Source: Siphlonurus alternatus (lineage: Eukaryota > Arthropoda > Insecta > Ephemeroptera > Siphlonuridae). Taken from it: a stretch of DNA of 64,000 nt. Under the pieces are notes generated by a model. That model was not told the DNA's origin. It worked only from the letters and a program-made list of their open reading frames with translations, and ran no database searches. Below, piece by piece: positions 39,201 through 48,041 of the stretch. Position numbers and translations under genes: made by a program. The DNA is taken from positions 29,044,118 through 29,108,117 of the forward strand of contig OX463780.1 of the NCBI GenBank assembly GCA_949825025.1, read 5' to 3'. Each line of letters starts with the position of its first letter. The first letter of the stretch is position 1.

Positions 39201-42200
39201 TCAATTGTTAAGTGAGAGTTTCTTTGGAAGTAGTCAAAACATGCATCTTTCTTATGTTTTATATAATTATGATTTATAATATATATTGCATAATAAAGAC
39301 AAAAATTGTAACTATAATGAGATTTTTTTTTGCATTTATATTATAGAACCATACGGCCTCTTTAATCTGATATATTATATGTTTTCAAAAAAGTTTTTGA
39401 TTGCTTATCATTAAAAAATAAATCTTATCGGAAATTAAAGAAATTGACCTTTTGAAAAATAAAACAATCCTTGGAGAAATAAAGAACAGTTTGGCATTAC
39501 TAGTCTTCATATTATCGAAAAATATATCATGCATGTATATCAAAAACAATCATCATTTCATTCCATTACACTGTGCTTGTAATAAATAATTATAATGTAA
39601 ATATAAGTATATAATATTCATTACGTGTAAGGACCTACATCTCTACTGACGACAAAGATAAAATTTTAATGTTAACGTTTATCACAATCAATTTTACAAA
39701 TAATATTAATTGCGTGTGGTCAAGACGTCCCCCTTTCAACCAATTCATGATAATATTTTCCTTTGTGGCATCAAATTGAGCTATTATCAAAACAAGCAGT
39801 ATCGACGTGTATTATTAACTGTGTGGACACAGCAAGAGTTTCACAATGACTCGAAATGAAATTGCTCCAAAAAGTTTACATAGCAATTTCAGTAATTATT
39901 TACGTGACTGCGTGACTCAACTTTGAGGTGTCTGACGGTCTAGTTTGACGAGGTTGCATACACTCTAGAGTGTCAAGAAAGTAATGGGCTCTTTTTCAAA
40001 GCGAAATTACCAATTTTCTCGCTAACTACTTAATTCATTATTGTCAATACTTTGTGTCAATCTAAATTACTAAATTAGGGGCACTAACCATGGGATGGCA
40101 ATAGTAAGAAACAAAGGTATTTTTCTGGATAACTTCTTCGTGAATTCCAATAAATCGGAAGTTGTCATCTCACATTATGGAAAATCATGCATGGAAAGGT
40201 CGTGGAATTTATGTCAAAATAACTCATTGTATAACGTCGTTTGTATCTGTCTGATTTTGGCATGCATGCAACTTCTTTGTAAATAAATAATTTTTGGAGG
40301 TGGAGTTCTCAGTCAAAATGTTTTATTCGTCGGGAAAGTTGAAAAATTTGTAATAAATTTTAGATGACGAAAATACGATTGATCAAAATGTTTTCAATTG
40401 ACTATTAAATCGTTTCTAATGAATTTGTAATTATTATGTCGACGACTATTATTTGAAATTGACAGACAAAATACAAAATCAGATTATGTCTCCTTTGGTT
40501 GAGTTTTCTCAATCAATAGTGGCAATTTTTTCATGTTTCAAAACACAACACGTAGTAAAAATGAACGCCGCACGTTGCTGGTAGCTATATTTTACGAAAT
40601 ATTGGGGGCATTCACGATTCACGAAGCACTTTAACCCCCATTTTAGCCTCGATTTTTATCCCTGGTGCTAAAGTGGCTAAGTAGGGGTTGGGTTTAGCCC
40701 CTATGGTTAGCTCCTGCTTTAGCACCAGGGATAAAAATAGAGACTAAATTGGGGGTTAAAGTGCTTCGTGAATATGTCCCCCATTATTTGTTTCTTTATT
40801 GAAGTTAAATAAAACTGTTAAGTAGTTTCTTATTATAAGGTAAAGCGGTTAACTCCTTCAAGACACACCATTTCATTTATTTTTACACACATTCAGGCTT
40901 ACATAGAAACAATTCGCATTTATGATACATAAAATATTTCTGCAGTGCAACATGCTTCGCTTCCTTTTTACAAACTATTATTCTATTATATTACAGAAAA
41001 TTTCTTATTACAATGCTATACATTAAGTGTTGTTTTAAATTTTATGATATTGAAATCATGCCAATTCCATGATTTAAATTCATAATAGATTTTTAAGGAC
41101 GATTTCTTGGCTTGGCTTGCGATAATTTCTCTGTTCAAGCAAGCCAGCGATGAAGACAAAATAAATCGAAGGGGATGGGGTGAGCGATAACTGAGTGGAC
41201 CCACCCACTTTCAATACACATTGTCCAGTAACCAAGATGTTCTCCGACTACGTCACTTTCTGAAGCTTGAGACTCACCGTTGGTGGTAGCGGCGTTCCTC
41301 TGACTGCCGACGCTGCTGCCGCCCGAGCCATTATAGGCCGTCTTGCTGCTCATATAGTGCTTTGCGCGGTTGCCCCGTCGGTCCACCACGTCCTGATCAG
41401 CACCGGCCCCCTCCAGCAGGGCCCACGTGCGCGCGGGGTCGGGACTAGCTCCGCAATAGTGCAGCGCCGTACGGCCCTCCTGGAGAGAGAAAAAAAAAAA
41501 TGCGCCAGCAAATTTTTACTCTAAATTTCTAACTTCAATTCTAATTTCTTTCTTTATTAATCTTTGCTTGACAAATCAATTACTACCAACTAATTGATAG
41601 CAAAATAAAATCAATTAATTTTAAAACTTAATTATTATCCCTTGACTCAGTAAATTAATAAGGGAACTCACGTGGTCCCTGAGAGCCACGGTGGCTGGGA
41701 AGCTCGTGATAAGCTGCTGGGCGAGCTCGTGGTGTCCTCTGAGGATGGCCTTGTGCAGCAGCCCCAGTCCCGCCGCGTCCTTGCTGAGCGCCAGACGAGC
41801 CCCATCCTCGCCCCGAAGCATGGCCACCACCTCCTCCGTGCGGCCGCTCTCCGTCGCCGCGTGCACCGCCTCCTGACGAGCCTGCGTGGACAAAGTTGAG
41901 TGTGCATGCTTGGAAAGTAAGAGATTTGTCAGTTTTAATTTATATTTATACGTGTTGAATTTTCTAGGGTCAATCTGCGTAAATTTTCAATCGATAAATG
42001 CAACATGCAAAGTCACACATAAGTTACCTGAAAATATTAAAATATCTGCTTCAGTTTACAGGGGTAGTGACAAAAAGTCTTTCAATCTCACAAAAACTTG
42101 CTCTTATGCAGTACTAATTTTAATTTATAATAAATAAGTTAATGTATCAATTGTTATTAATACACTATATTATAAATTAAAAATTTTCATTTCTTATTTT

Positions 42201-45200
42201 CCCTCTGCTCAAACTCAAAGCTTAATATGGAGTTCGAAACATACTACGTACGTATGTAATTTATAAAATTTATATGTAGAATGAAAACGCGTCGTCAATT
42301 TAGCAGTCATTGGTGTTAATTCATGTTAATTAATATTCCAGTCACAATAAAAGTGCTGATATTGGAATATTTTTTATTATTAATCCAATATTGCAAATCC
42401 AATATAACGTGCTTGGAGTATTAAAATATGTAACTCTTGTATATTGGAAAGAGAACAGAGTTAACTCATTGCTCATCAATTCTACAAAAAAAACATCTGG
42501 GTGACATTATAGTAAATATATAGTAACACTCGGAATTAAAATTAAAGAAATTAAACATTCTGTTATAATTGTATGAAAAATTCTCATGGAAAACACTTAA
42601 CTTTATTGTATAAGACTTTTATGAGATTATTTCTTCCTGTTTAGATTGCAAATATTGCGTAGAGTAGTATACCAGCAACAGTAATTGGAGTGATGTTTGT
42701 CAAGCGTTGGAAAACTTACCATGAGTCCTGGCAGGTTCCTCAGGAACAGCCTGGCTGCCTGCTGCGGAGGTCGCTCGCCCAGCAGTCGGTGTCCCTGACC
42801 GTCGGTGACGAGCTGCTGAAGCCGATCGAGGTCGCCCTCTTTGAGCCACTGACGCACCACCGCGGGCTTGAGGGCCGGCACCGCTGCAACATTATTAAGA
42901 GCTCCGCGGTCATTCTTGGGCTTGAGAGGCTGTGCATGGTACATTTTTTTTATCTGTGTACAATTTTTTCATTACAATATATAAGTTTATCTCCCCTTAG
43001 AAGCAACTTAGCACAAAATTTGATTGCATTTTTCTTATAATAAGAATGAGGACCTGGTAATCAAACGCGCTTTTTTTAGTTTCTAATCTCGATTAACCTA
43101 AAATAAAATATAAAACAAATAAGAATCGCTTAATTGCCCAGGACCTTAAATATTTTGCAAATGTATTTTTAGTATTTTCCTGCAAGAGAAGCTAAAATTT
43201 AATTTCAAATGAAGATTTTAAGAAGCATCGTGAATAGCTGCTTAATTAAGAAAATTCTGTTTCAAACCCCCGTGTAATTTTATCGCTCACTGAATCCAAA
43301 AATTACTTGTTTACATTTACAATGAAATCAATAAAGCAACAATAGTCATAAAAAAGTTAGAACAAAAGAATATAAAATATAAATATTATTAAATTTTTAG
43401 TGTACGTATAATTAATTAGGTCCATTGAAAATAAATAACAAGTTTCCCCTAAGAAAACATGCACGAGTAAAACTCAACAATTTAATTCTATGAATTTTTC
43501 TCTCGGCTTAATTACCATTGCTTACAAGCATTTTAAAAGTAAATATTATATTTATTTACATTTAAAACATTATAATATGCTTTTATGCTTTTGATAATAC
43601 AAGACAAAAATATTACCTTTACAGCAATAATAACAGTATTTTTAATTAATTTCTTCCCTAATAAAAAAATTCCTTAAATTCCCTATAGCAAAGATATTAT
43701 TAGCATTATAAAGCTGGTTGATGTCAAAGATAAAATAAACCCCTTGTTTCATCACGTTTTTTATACTTTTATTATTTTCAATTTAAAAATATTGAAAATA
43801 TTTTTAATTTTGAAAAACATAATCATAATATTAATTCTCTTTAAATACAAATTACCATGAAATATGTAATAAAACATTTTTTTTAAATGTTTTGAAATCT
43901 CAGAGCAGCACGACTTACAACAACAGTCCTTGTATTGAGACTGAAGCTGAGGGCACAAAAAGCACGTCCTTAATTATGTCCTTCCTCAAGCCTGCCCAGG
44001 ATGGAACTGCTACCTCTAAACTCACAGCCCTTGCTAGTTGATCCCCGACTCCCGACACCGCATGGTACGAGCACCACGCGAAAATTCATCATTTCTTCAT
44101 GAATGGCGCGCGTAGTTCTTTGTTCCACACCCCTCTTGGAGTGACGGCAGCGCGGGAACTTCGCAACTTTGACCGCAACAAAGAAAACCACACGCGTCTT
44201 CCTGCTGGTACATAAACAGCCTTGACACGGAAATTTGCTACCACAATTACAGGGAAAAAAATTTAATCAAGTTAATCAATATTATTTTATCTAACTGCGC
44301 GTTATATCATGAGTCCACGTGTCAAGAATATTGGCCTTGGCTGTAGTACATGATTGCATGTTAGTAATATGCAATTGTGTAACCTACTTTTATTATAATT
44401 ACTGCGCTTCATGAAAAATTAATCATAATTGATTGTAAAAAAATATATTATATTTTTTTAATTTATGTTCAAACTTCTTTTTCTTCTCTTATAACGTTCA
44501 TTGGTAGTTATAATTGATGTACCATAATAAATTCATCCCTACAATCCACCAACAAATTGGGTGAGATAAAACACCTTATGAGAGTTTGTTCATAAAATAG
44601 AGTATGATAAAAATATTTGCAATGTAAAGAAAATGTCACATTTCACAGTTTCTGCAGTCATACAATAATAATTATTTGATTGTGTTGTACTATCATTTTA
44701 ATATTTTCATTATAATTAATTAATTAATTATTTTGCGTGAACATAGTTTGTTTGGCAATAAGAGTTATGAACGTTTAGAAATTTTATTTTTATTTTATTT
44801 TATTATCTCTTTCATGGGCACAAACATACATATATCACAATGTACAAGTCAGAATAATAAAAAAATGTGGAGAGAATGAACACAATAAAGGAATATAATT
44901 GATGACATTTTATCACTTCAATTTTATCAGCAATAAAATGGCAATTAATCTGAATTAATACAATACTGACATCAAATCACTTTTCAGCGTTCGATGTTGT
45001 CACAAAAACTCCCACGCAGGCTCCGAAAATTATAAATTCACATTGTTCCTATGCTAAATAATATTAAAATTAGTTAAAAAATTGCAATTTTTTCCTCAAA
45101 CACTTGGGATATGATTAGTTAAATTATAATAAATTGCAAAATCAATTGAAGATAAAGACATTTGTATATTATGTATTTTTTCACATATCCAAAAGTCCAT

Positions 45201-48041
45201 TTAACAAATCAATATTAATATATATGTTAGTTCTCTTGACAACTTACAGTTAAAGTACTTGTCAGTATTCACTAAATTACATTTCGTACAAATGATATGT
45301 ACGCATTACTACATGTTATATTTATACATGTGAGTAAAAAAATCAATAAATTTAAAATGAAACTTTTCATATAATATATCTTCATAATAAATTATTATGT
45401 AAGAAATATAAATTATGATTTTCTTCCTGCTTCTTTATAATTTATTAGTTTCATGCTGGCTATATTTTTACAGTATACATGTCATCAACTTTACAAGATA
45501 TACCGTGGGAACAAGGACAAAATATCTTAACAATATGGACATGCTGTAAGCTACTTTTCATTATTAATTCTCCCACCACCATAATACTGTATTGATAATA
45601 TAATTAGATCAGTGTTATTTATATAAAAAGTTTTATGTGAGGTTGAGCTAGATTTGTCAATATGTTTTATTTTAGGGTAATTACATGAAACAACCTTGAA
45701 ACCAATTTCTGATTTCCATCAATTTTCAATTCTTATAAAATATGACATTTCAAAAAATGCACAAATGAACATTATCTTATATCATGGAAGAAAACATATG
45801 TCTAAAAGTTAATACCAAATTAAGTTTGACATAATAGGTAAGGAAATGATTTATGTGTTAGTTCAATTTTGTATTAAAAGTCCCCTCTCATGTTTTGAAA
45901 GCTACGAGGAACATCTAATGACCTGAATGTTCAATCTTTTGTTAACTTTCAAATTAATATTTCTTGGGAAATAGTTTAAATCTTTTTAAAAAAAAAATCA
46001 TTCGAGGTTACTTATTCACCGTAATAGGTAAAATGGTAATGTATTCAAGATCTATAGAGAAAATTTATGAGTTTTAATATTAAATTTAGGGATTTATCTT
46101 ATAAAATGTGTCTCTTTTTAATAACCATACGGATTTTTTTTTCTTTTGATCTACACTTCTTGTTTGCATTGTATTTTAAAAATGGGTGAAAATGAGTTAA
46201 GTCTCTATTACATGATTCAATTTTGCATACAATTTTTCTTTTTTTTTTACAATAATTTTATCCCCTATACAAACAAATAGTTAAATTTTTTTGTAAAAAA
46301 AAAAAAAAAAAAAAAAGATCATGTTATTCCGGCTTTAGAAATGTTATAAATGTTACCATAAGAGAACGCACAGATCAACTGCGAAATAGTCTTATATTGC
46401 TCCAGGTATGCCTTAACCCAGATCTTACCTAAAATTTATGATCTCAATATCGGCAACAATGTTTTTAATTGTCTATCATGGTTACTGCTGATAACAAAAA
46501 CAAAGAGCTCACCATGCAGACCATTGTTGAAAATCTCCGAAACCCAGACACCTTCGCCGGTATTATATAACTAGACGCAAGAAAAGCACACGGACGATAG
46601 GGAAATTAGCTATTTACATGGTAGCAACATTGCCCTGCTTGGCCGAACAATGAACATTTTATAAGAGTGGTAACACAGATTAATAAAAAAAATAACGTTG
46701 TCTCCTCATACCCCCCAAGGTAAGGCGAAAATTTTCTCATTGCGTCTATGTACCCTCAAGTTGCTCACCCTGAGGTTAGGCAAATTGTTAAGCACCTAAA
46801 CAGAGCGATCATGCAGGAGGAGCAGTTACTGACATCCACGTTGCTTTAGTTACTTGAACGAGATGAAATAACAAGGAAGACATTTTATAACAACTTCAAT
46901 GTACTTATTATTATTTTGAGATGATGTTTTTATAAATTTAATAAATAAATTAAATTTTTTGACAGAGTATCCTGATTAGAGTACACAGGAGAGGGATTTT
47001 TTTAACGAATCACACAAACGTATACTCATGGTAAAATCTAAGCAGAAAAGCACTATAATATTCAACACTCAAGCTATTCAATACTTGTCTTGCTTGTTCA
47101 TGATATATTATTAACATAAGATGGTACAATTAAGTATTGTATGTTCGAGGAAATAATTATGTCTCATACAGTAGATGTTTAAAGACCCACCAGCTACTTA
47201 TGAAAATTATTATTTTATGTAAAAAGTGACAGCTGTAGGCCACTTGAAAACTCAAGATATCAAATAAAATTAGATCTTATAGTTTTTTTTATATTTTGTT
47301 TTGTACGATATTATTAAGTACTCGAGTTGTCGTGCATTTCATGAAGATATACGCACGTTTCATTCTACTTATAAAATGTTTTTTTTAATTTATCCGCTAT
47401 TATTATAAAGCGTTGTTTTTTATATTAATTTGGTTCAGTCCGATGACTGTAAAATAAATATTGTTTATAATAGTATCTACTCTCAAGTGAATTTTTACAA
47501 CAGGGTTCAATTAAGTTACATTATAATTATCCAATATTGCGAAGTATTATACAAGAATTTAAATTGCTGACACCAACCAATATTAGCAAAATAATCTCTA
47601 AAAGACGTTTCTTAAAATTAAAATTTTCTGAATTAAAAATGTATTTTATTAACACTGTAAACTTTTAATTGTTAATTAATTTGGATTGATAAATTGTGAC
47701 GTCATAAAAATTCAACCAATAAAATTAAAACACTTCCTAGGCTCGGAAAAATATATTATATAGAAAAAAATCACATAAATGTGTTTTTTTTTACATTCAT
47801 TATATAACTACAGAAATAATGATCAGTGTCCATTATTAAGCCTAAAGTTTGATCAAAACTTTGTTTTCGAAAATAACGACGTATCCAACAAAAATTTATT
47901 TAATTATTTTGGTTTACCTCTGGGTGGACTAATATGCTGGTAGAGTCCCGAGGCTTGTAGATTACGGTGAGTTTGGGAAAGGAGTTGTATTTTGGTCCTC
48001 GTGTTGGGCGATCGGCCTGTTACTCTCACGTCGGGAGCCAT
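27122..48041 (-). CDS. Multi-module ankyrin-repeat protein with a Dpy-30 motif, 23 exons
   Basis: Twenty-three minus-strand exons join in phase into 4956 nt, 1651 residues plus stop. Residues 1-41: unique N-terminus. Modules: 1 (about 42-233), 2 (234-393), 3 (about 735-899), 4 (about 1065-1280), a partial B-C module (1402-1469) and 5 (about 1460-1651). Each full module has a W segment (W-I/L-x-x-G-D-L-x-R-L-E ... FL-x-x-x-P), ankyrin repeats with TPLH-like helix starts, and a short C segment. Long Pro-rich linkers lie at about 400-727 and 905-1060. Residues about 1300-1335 match the Dpy-30 motif (DPLLKGL...RPKDPIAFLANYL). No signal peptide or membrane segment is seen, so it is probably an intracellular scaffold. 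The Dpy-30 motif is known from COMPASS complexes and from axonemal or ciliary proteins, where it dimerises and binds an amphipathic helix. Which setting applies here is not shown. Structure confident; role inferred. Confidence 0.82.
27476..27577 (-). CDS. Ankyrin/Dpy-30 gene, module 5 exon B
   Basis: 34 codons: LERTALHYAMAMDKAEVLSM, then VKAGAKRVLKDL. Single ankyrin repeat. Acceptor tttgttcag, donor gtacgt. Confidence 0.87.
27965..28165 (-). CDS. Ankyrin/Dpy-30 gene, module 5 exon A
   Basis: 67 codons: EWVHKAIRVGSLEHVREVM, then GRCSLHVAALCQQEHIVEYI, ending GAGDN before gtgagt. Two ankyrin units. Confidence 0.88.
28480..28631 (-). CDS. Ankyrin/Dpy-30 gene, module 5 W exon
   Basis: Phase 1 in, 0 out. 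Completes the W segment: GDTERLEELLLDGYEHIL, then FLKAIPGFE. The intron splits the W segment just at the G-D, unlike the other copies. Confidence 0.85.
28895..29140. repeat. Two adjacent short inverted repeats
   Basis: The first is AGGTTAGGCAACT (28901) with its complement ending near 28991. The second has arms of about 38 bp around GGAAAATTTCCATTTG (29036) and its complement near 29108-29124. Both lie in the intron between the partial-module exon and the module 5 W exon. They may be decayed MITEs. Confidence 0.5.
29180..29384 (-). CDS. Ankyrin/Dpy-30 gene, partial B+C module
   Basis: DEHGQSMLHFAAARSHSRNA, an ankyrin repeat, then RTPRDVALEAG and the start of the next W segment (NWVLHLALEG). 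No preceding W or A exon was seen between the Dpy-30 exon and this one. Confidence 0.85.
29935..30093 (-). CDS. Ankyrin/Dpy-30 gene, Ser/Asn-rich linker exon
   Basis: 53 codons, phase 0-0, acceptor gttttctcag. Low-complexity linker (NQAPAPGNTAF, SANGSTNR). No domain visible. Confidence 0.65.
30540..30676 (-). CDS. Ankyrin/Dpy-30 gene, Dpy-30 motif exon
   Basis: Acceptor tcatttcag; phase 1 in, 0 out. Encodes DPLLKGLTEVSNVRPKDP followed by IAFLANYLYNF. This matches the Dpy-30 pattern: a Leu-rich helix 1, then RP-x-(D/N)-P-I-x-(F)-LA-x-YL helix 2. In known members this forms an X-type four-helix dimer. A Ser/Pro tail follows. Confidence 0.85.
30736..30795 (-). CDS. Ankyrin/Dpy-30 gene, micro-exon before Dpy-30
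   Basis: 60 bp, phase 1-1, acceptor tcgttacag, donor gtaagt. Encodes PPSRHPAAWTQDGQYLAT. Its last residues (YLAT) form the usual start of a Dpy-30 helix pair, completed by the next exon. Confidence 0.68.
31292..31496 (-). CDS. Ankyrin/Dpy-30 gene, module 4 exon C with Ala-rich tail
   Basis: Acceptor cacttgcag. Starts RGHTALDYQLHHEQRRNHEQ, then ELGADPAF and an Ala/Pro-rich stretch. Phase 1 out at TTCG|gtatgt. Confidence 0.8.
31568..31662. repeat. Short diverged inverted repeat
   Basis: tttatctcggaatagta ... tactattccgataaata, with partly paired inner sequence, in an intron of the ankyrin/Dpy-30 gene. Confidence 0.45.
31973..32134 (-). CDS. Ankyrin/Dpy-30 gene, module 4 exon B
   Basis: 54 codons: VDVSRYLGGRFPETLDAQD, then GRGPVHYAAVLPDRGVLYRA and LLALGADPRLRDK. 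Clean ankyrin repeat, donor gttcgt. Confidence 0.86.
32296..32436 (-). CDS. Ankyrin/Dpy-30 gene, module 4 exon A (short)
   Basis: 47 codons: AKIAAVHEAAARGDIVTLQA, then FGATPLHKAVLFGQ at the donor gtaagt. The intron interrupts the ankyrin repeat, six residues further on than in module 2. Confidence 0.86.
33049..33690 (-). CDS. Ankyrin/Dpy-30 gene, linker exon with module 4 W segment
   Basis: 214 codons. Starts with a C segment (IGNKAADYLAETRALQ). A Thr/Pro linker follows with repeated (Y)PETP-type motifs (YPETPADRKYPETPQ; EYPETPAA). It ends with a W segment in the same exon: ALEEARRLVEANNTEKLAEM, GHGEKLIG, LLDHVPVYM before gtgagt. The Trp is replaced here. Confidence 0.85.
33995..34105 (-). 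CDS. Ankyrin/Dpy-30 gene, module 3 exon B
   Basis: 37 codons, phase 0-0: EGRTPLHHAGMCPDLTH ... LMLLHGAPESVKDA. A single ankyrin repeat with donor gtaagt. Confidence 0.85.
34752..34955 (-). CDS. Ankyrin/Dpy-30 gene, module 3 exon A
   Basis: 68 codons, phase 0-0. Two ankyrin units: MRRMHAAAAAGDTAEVSSLV and AQPMHVAARAGHVDVLQML, ending SVTDW. Aligns exon for exon with modules 1 and 5. Confidence 0.87.
35519..35719 (-). CDS. Ankyrin/Dpy-30 gene, module 3 W exon
   Basis: Acceptor cgtctccag; phase 0-0, 67 codons. Pro-rich start, then LIERWIRAGDLARLEDALL, GRGSRVMKLLG and FVERAPGFM. Donor ATG|gtcagt at the same residue as in modules 1 and 4. Confidence 0.82.
36291..37292 (-). CDS. Ankyrin/Dpy-30 gene, long Pro-rich linker exon
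   Basis: 334 codons, phase 0-0. Starts with a C segment (KGRSASYYAQHPMEL), then is Pro/Asn/Ser/Thr-rich with many PPP/PxxP runs, and ends in a charged stretch (HRIEDEIKTVEEKMV) before gtaagt. Near its end are tandem copies of an 11-residue unit (FEPKAPDTASS). The region looks disordered. Confidence 0.85.
36395..36600 (-). repeat. In-frame 33-bp tandem repeat inside linker exon
   Basis: Three to four near-identical 33-bp units encode FEPKAPDTASS. More diverged copies at the 5' side encode LEPKIPSTASS and LERHVVNNAPS. The unit keeps the frame. Its copy number probably varies between individuals. Confidence 0.85.
37593..37772 (-). CDS. Ankyrin/Dpy-30 gene, module 2 exon B
   Basis: Phase 0-0, 60 codons. 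Completes the repeat (AAGLGHVEIVRDIL) and adds a second (NRRSPLHFAAVRRDSNDAF ... DAGADDSLVDS). Donor gtgagt. Confidence 0.88.
38182..38313 (-). CDS. Ankyrin/Dpy-30 gene, module 2 exon A (short)
   Basis: Acceptor gactttgcag. Encodes SIIKEVHAAAVTNN ... QDKNGLTPLHK and stops at the donor inside the ankyrin repeat, so the intron sits earlier than in modules 1, 3 and 5. Confidence 0.8.
38921..39087 (-). CDS. Ankyrin/Dpy-30 gene, module 2 W exon
   Basis: Acceptor cgtgcttag; phase 1 in, 0 out. W segment HIRKWIHERDLGRLERLV, then GERLL and FLEAVPCIL. Close in pattern to the module 1 W exon. Confidence 0.8.
40601..40785. mobile_element. Foldback MITE with GGGGG termini and ATT duplication
   Basis: ATT-GGGGGCATTCACG ... 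TGTCCCCC-ATT. Arms of about 85 bp pair well (cacgaagcactttaaccccc and complement). A 3-bp duplication and G-rich ends fit a PIF/Harbinger-type MITE. Confidence 0.75.
41278..41479 (-). CDS. Ankyrin/Dpy-30 gene, module 1 fused B+C exon
   Basis: Starts EGRTALHYCG, an ankyrin helix start, and continues into LLEGAGADQDVVDRRGN and a Ser/Gly linker. The C segment (NRAKHYMSS) is in this exon, where some other modules have a separate exon. Phase 1 out. Confidence 0.83.
41672..41881 (-). CDS. Ankyrin/Dpy-30 gene, module 1 exon A
   Basis: Phase 0-0, 70 codons. One and a half ankyrin repeats: AVHAATESGRTEEVVAML, then GLLHKAILRGHHELAQQLI, ending ALRDH before gtgagt. G-x-x-x-L-H-K-A is the ankyrin helix-1 signature. 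Confidence 0.85.
42720..42883 (-). CDS. Ankyrin/Dpy-30 gene, module 1 W exon
   Basis: Acceptor atgttgcag; phase 1 in, phase 0 out at CTCATG|gtaagt. It carries the W segment: VVRQWLKEGDLDRLQQLV, then GHRLLG and FLRNLPGLM. The hydrophobic spacing suits two short helices, like a degenerate ankyrin unit. Confidence 0.78.
42884..47917. other. First intron of the ankyrin/Dpy-30 gene
   Basis: AT-rich, with an A22 tract at 46295-46316. A GC-richer block at about 43970-44200 is open on the minus strand (73 codons) but has no recognisable protein or clear splice sites. An alternative promoter is possible. Confidence 0.5.
47918..48041 (-). CDS. Ankyrin/Dpy-30 gene, first coding exon
   Basis: ATG at 48041 begins MAPDVRVTGRSPNTR and runs 41 codons to the donor CCAGAG|gtaaac at phase 1, which is what the next exon needs. 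Basic, with no signal-peptide hydrophobic core. The start is chosen on phase and a GC-rich setting. An alternative start at 42944 (MYHAQPLKPK) would bypass this exon. Confidence 0.6.

Noticed and set aside
42720..42944. ATG at 42944 as the start of the large ankyrin gene
   Set aside because: Possible, but the acceptor at 42884 and the phase-1 donor of the 48041 exon join cleanly, which a chance match would rarely do. Kept as an alternative.
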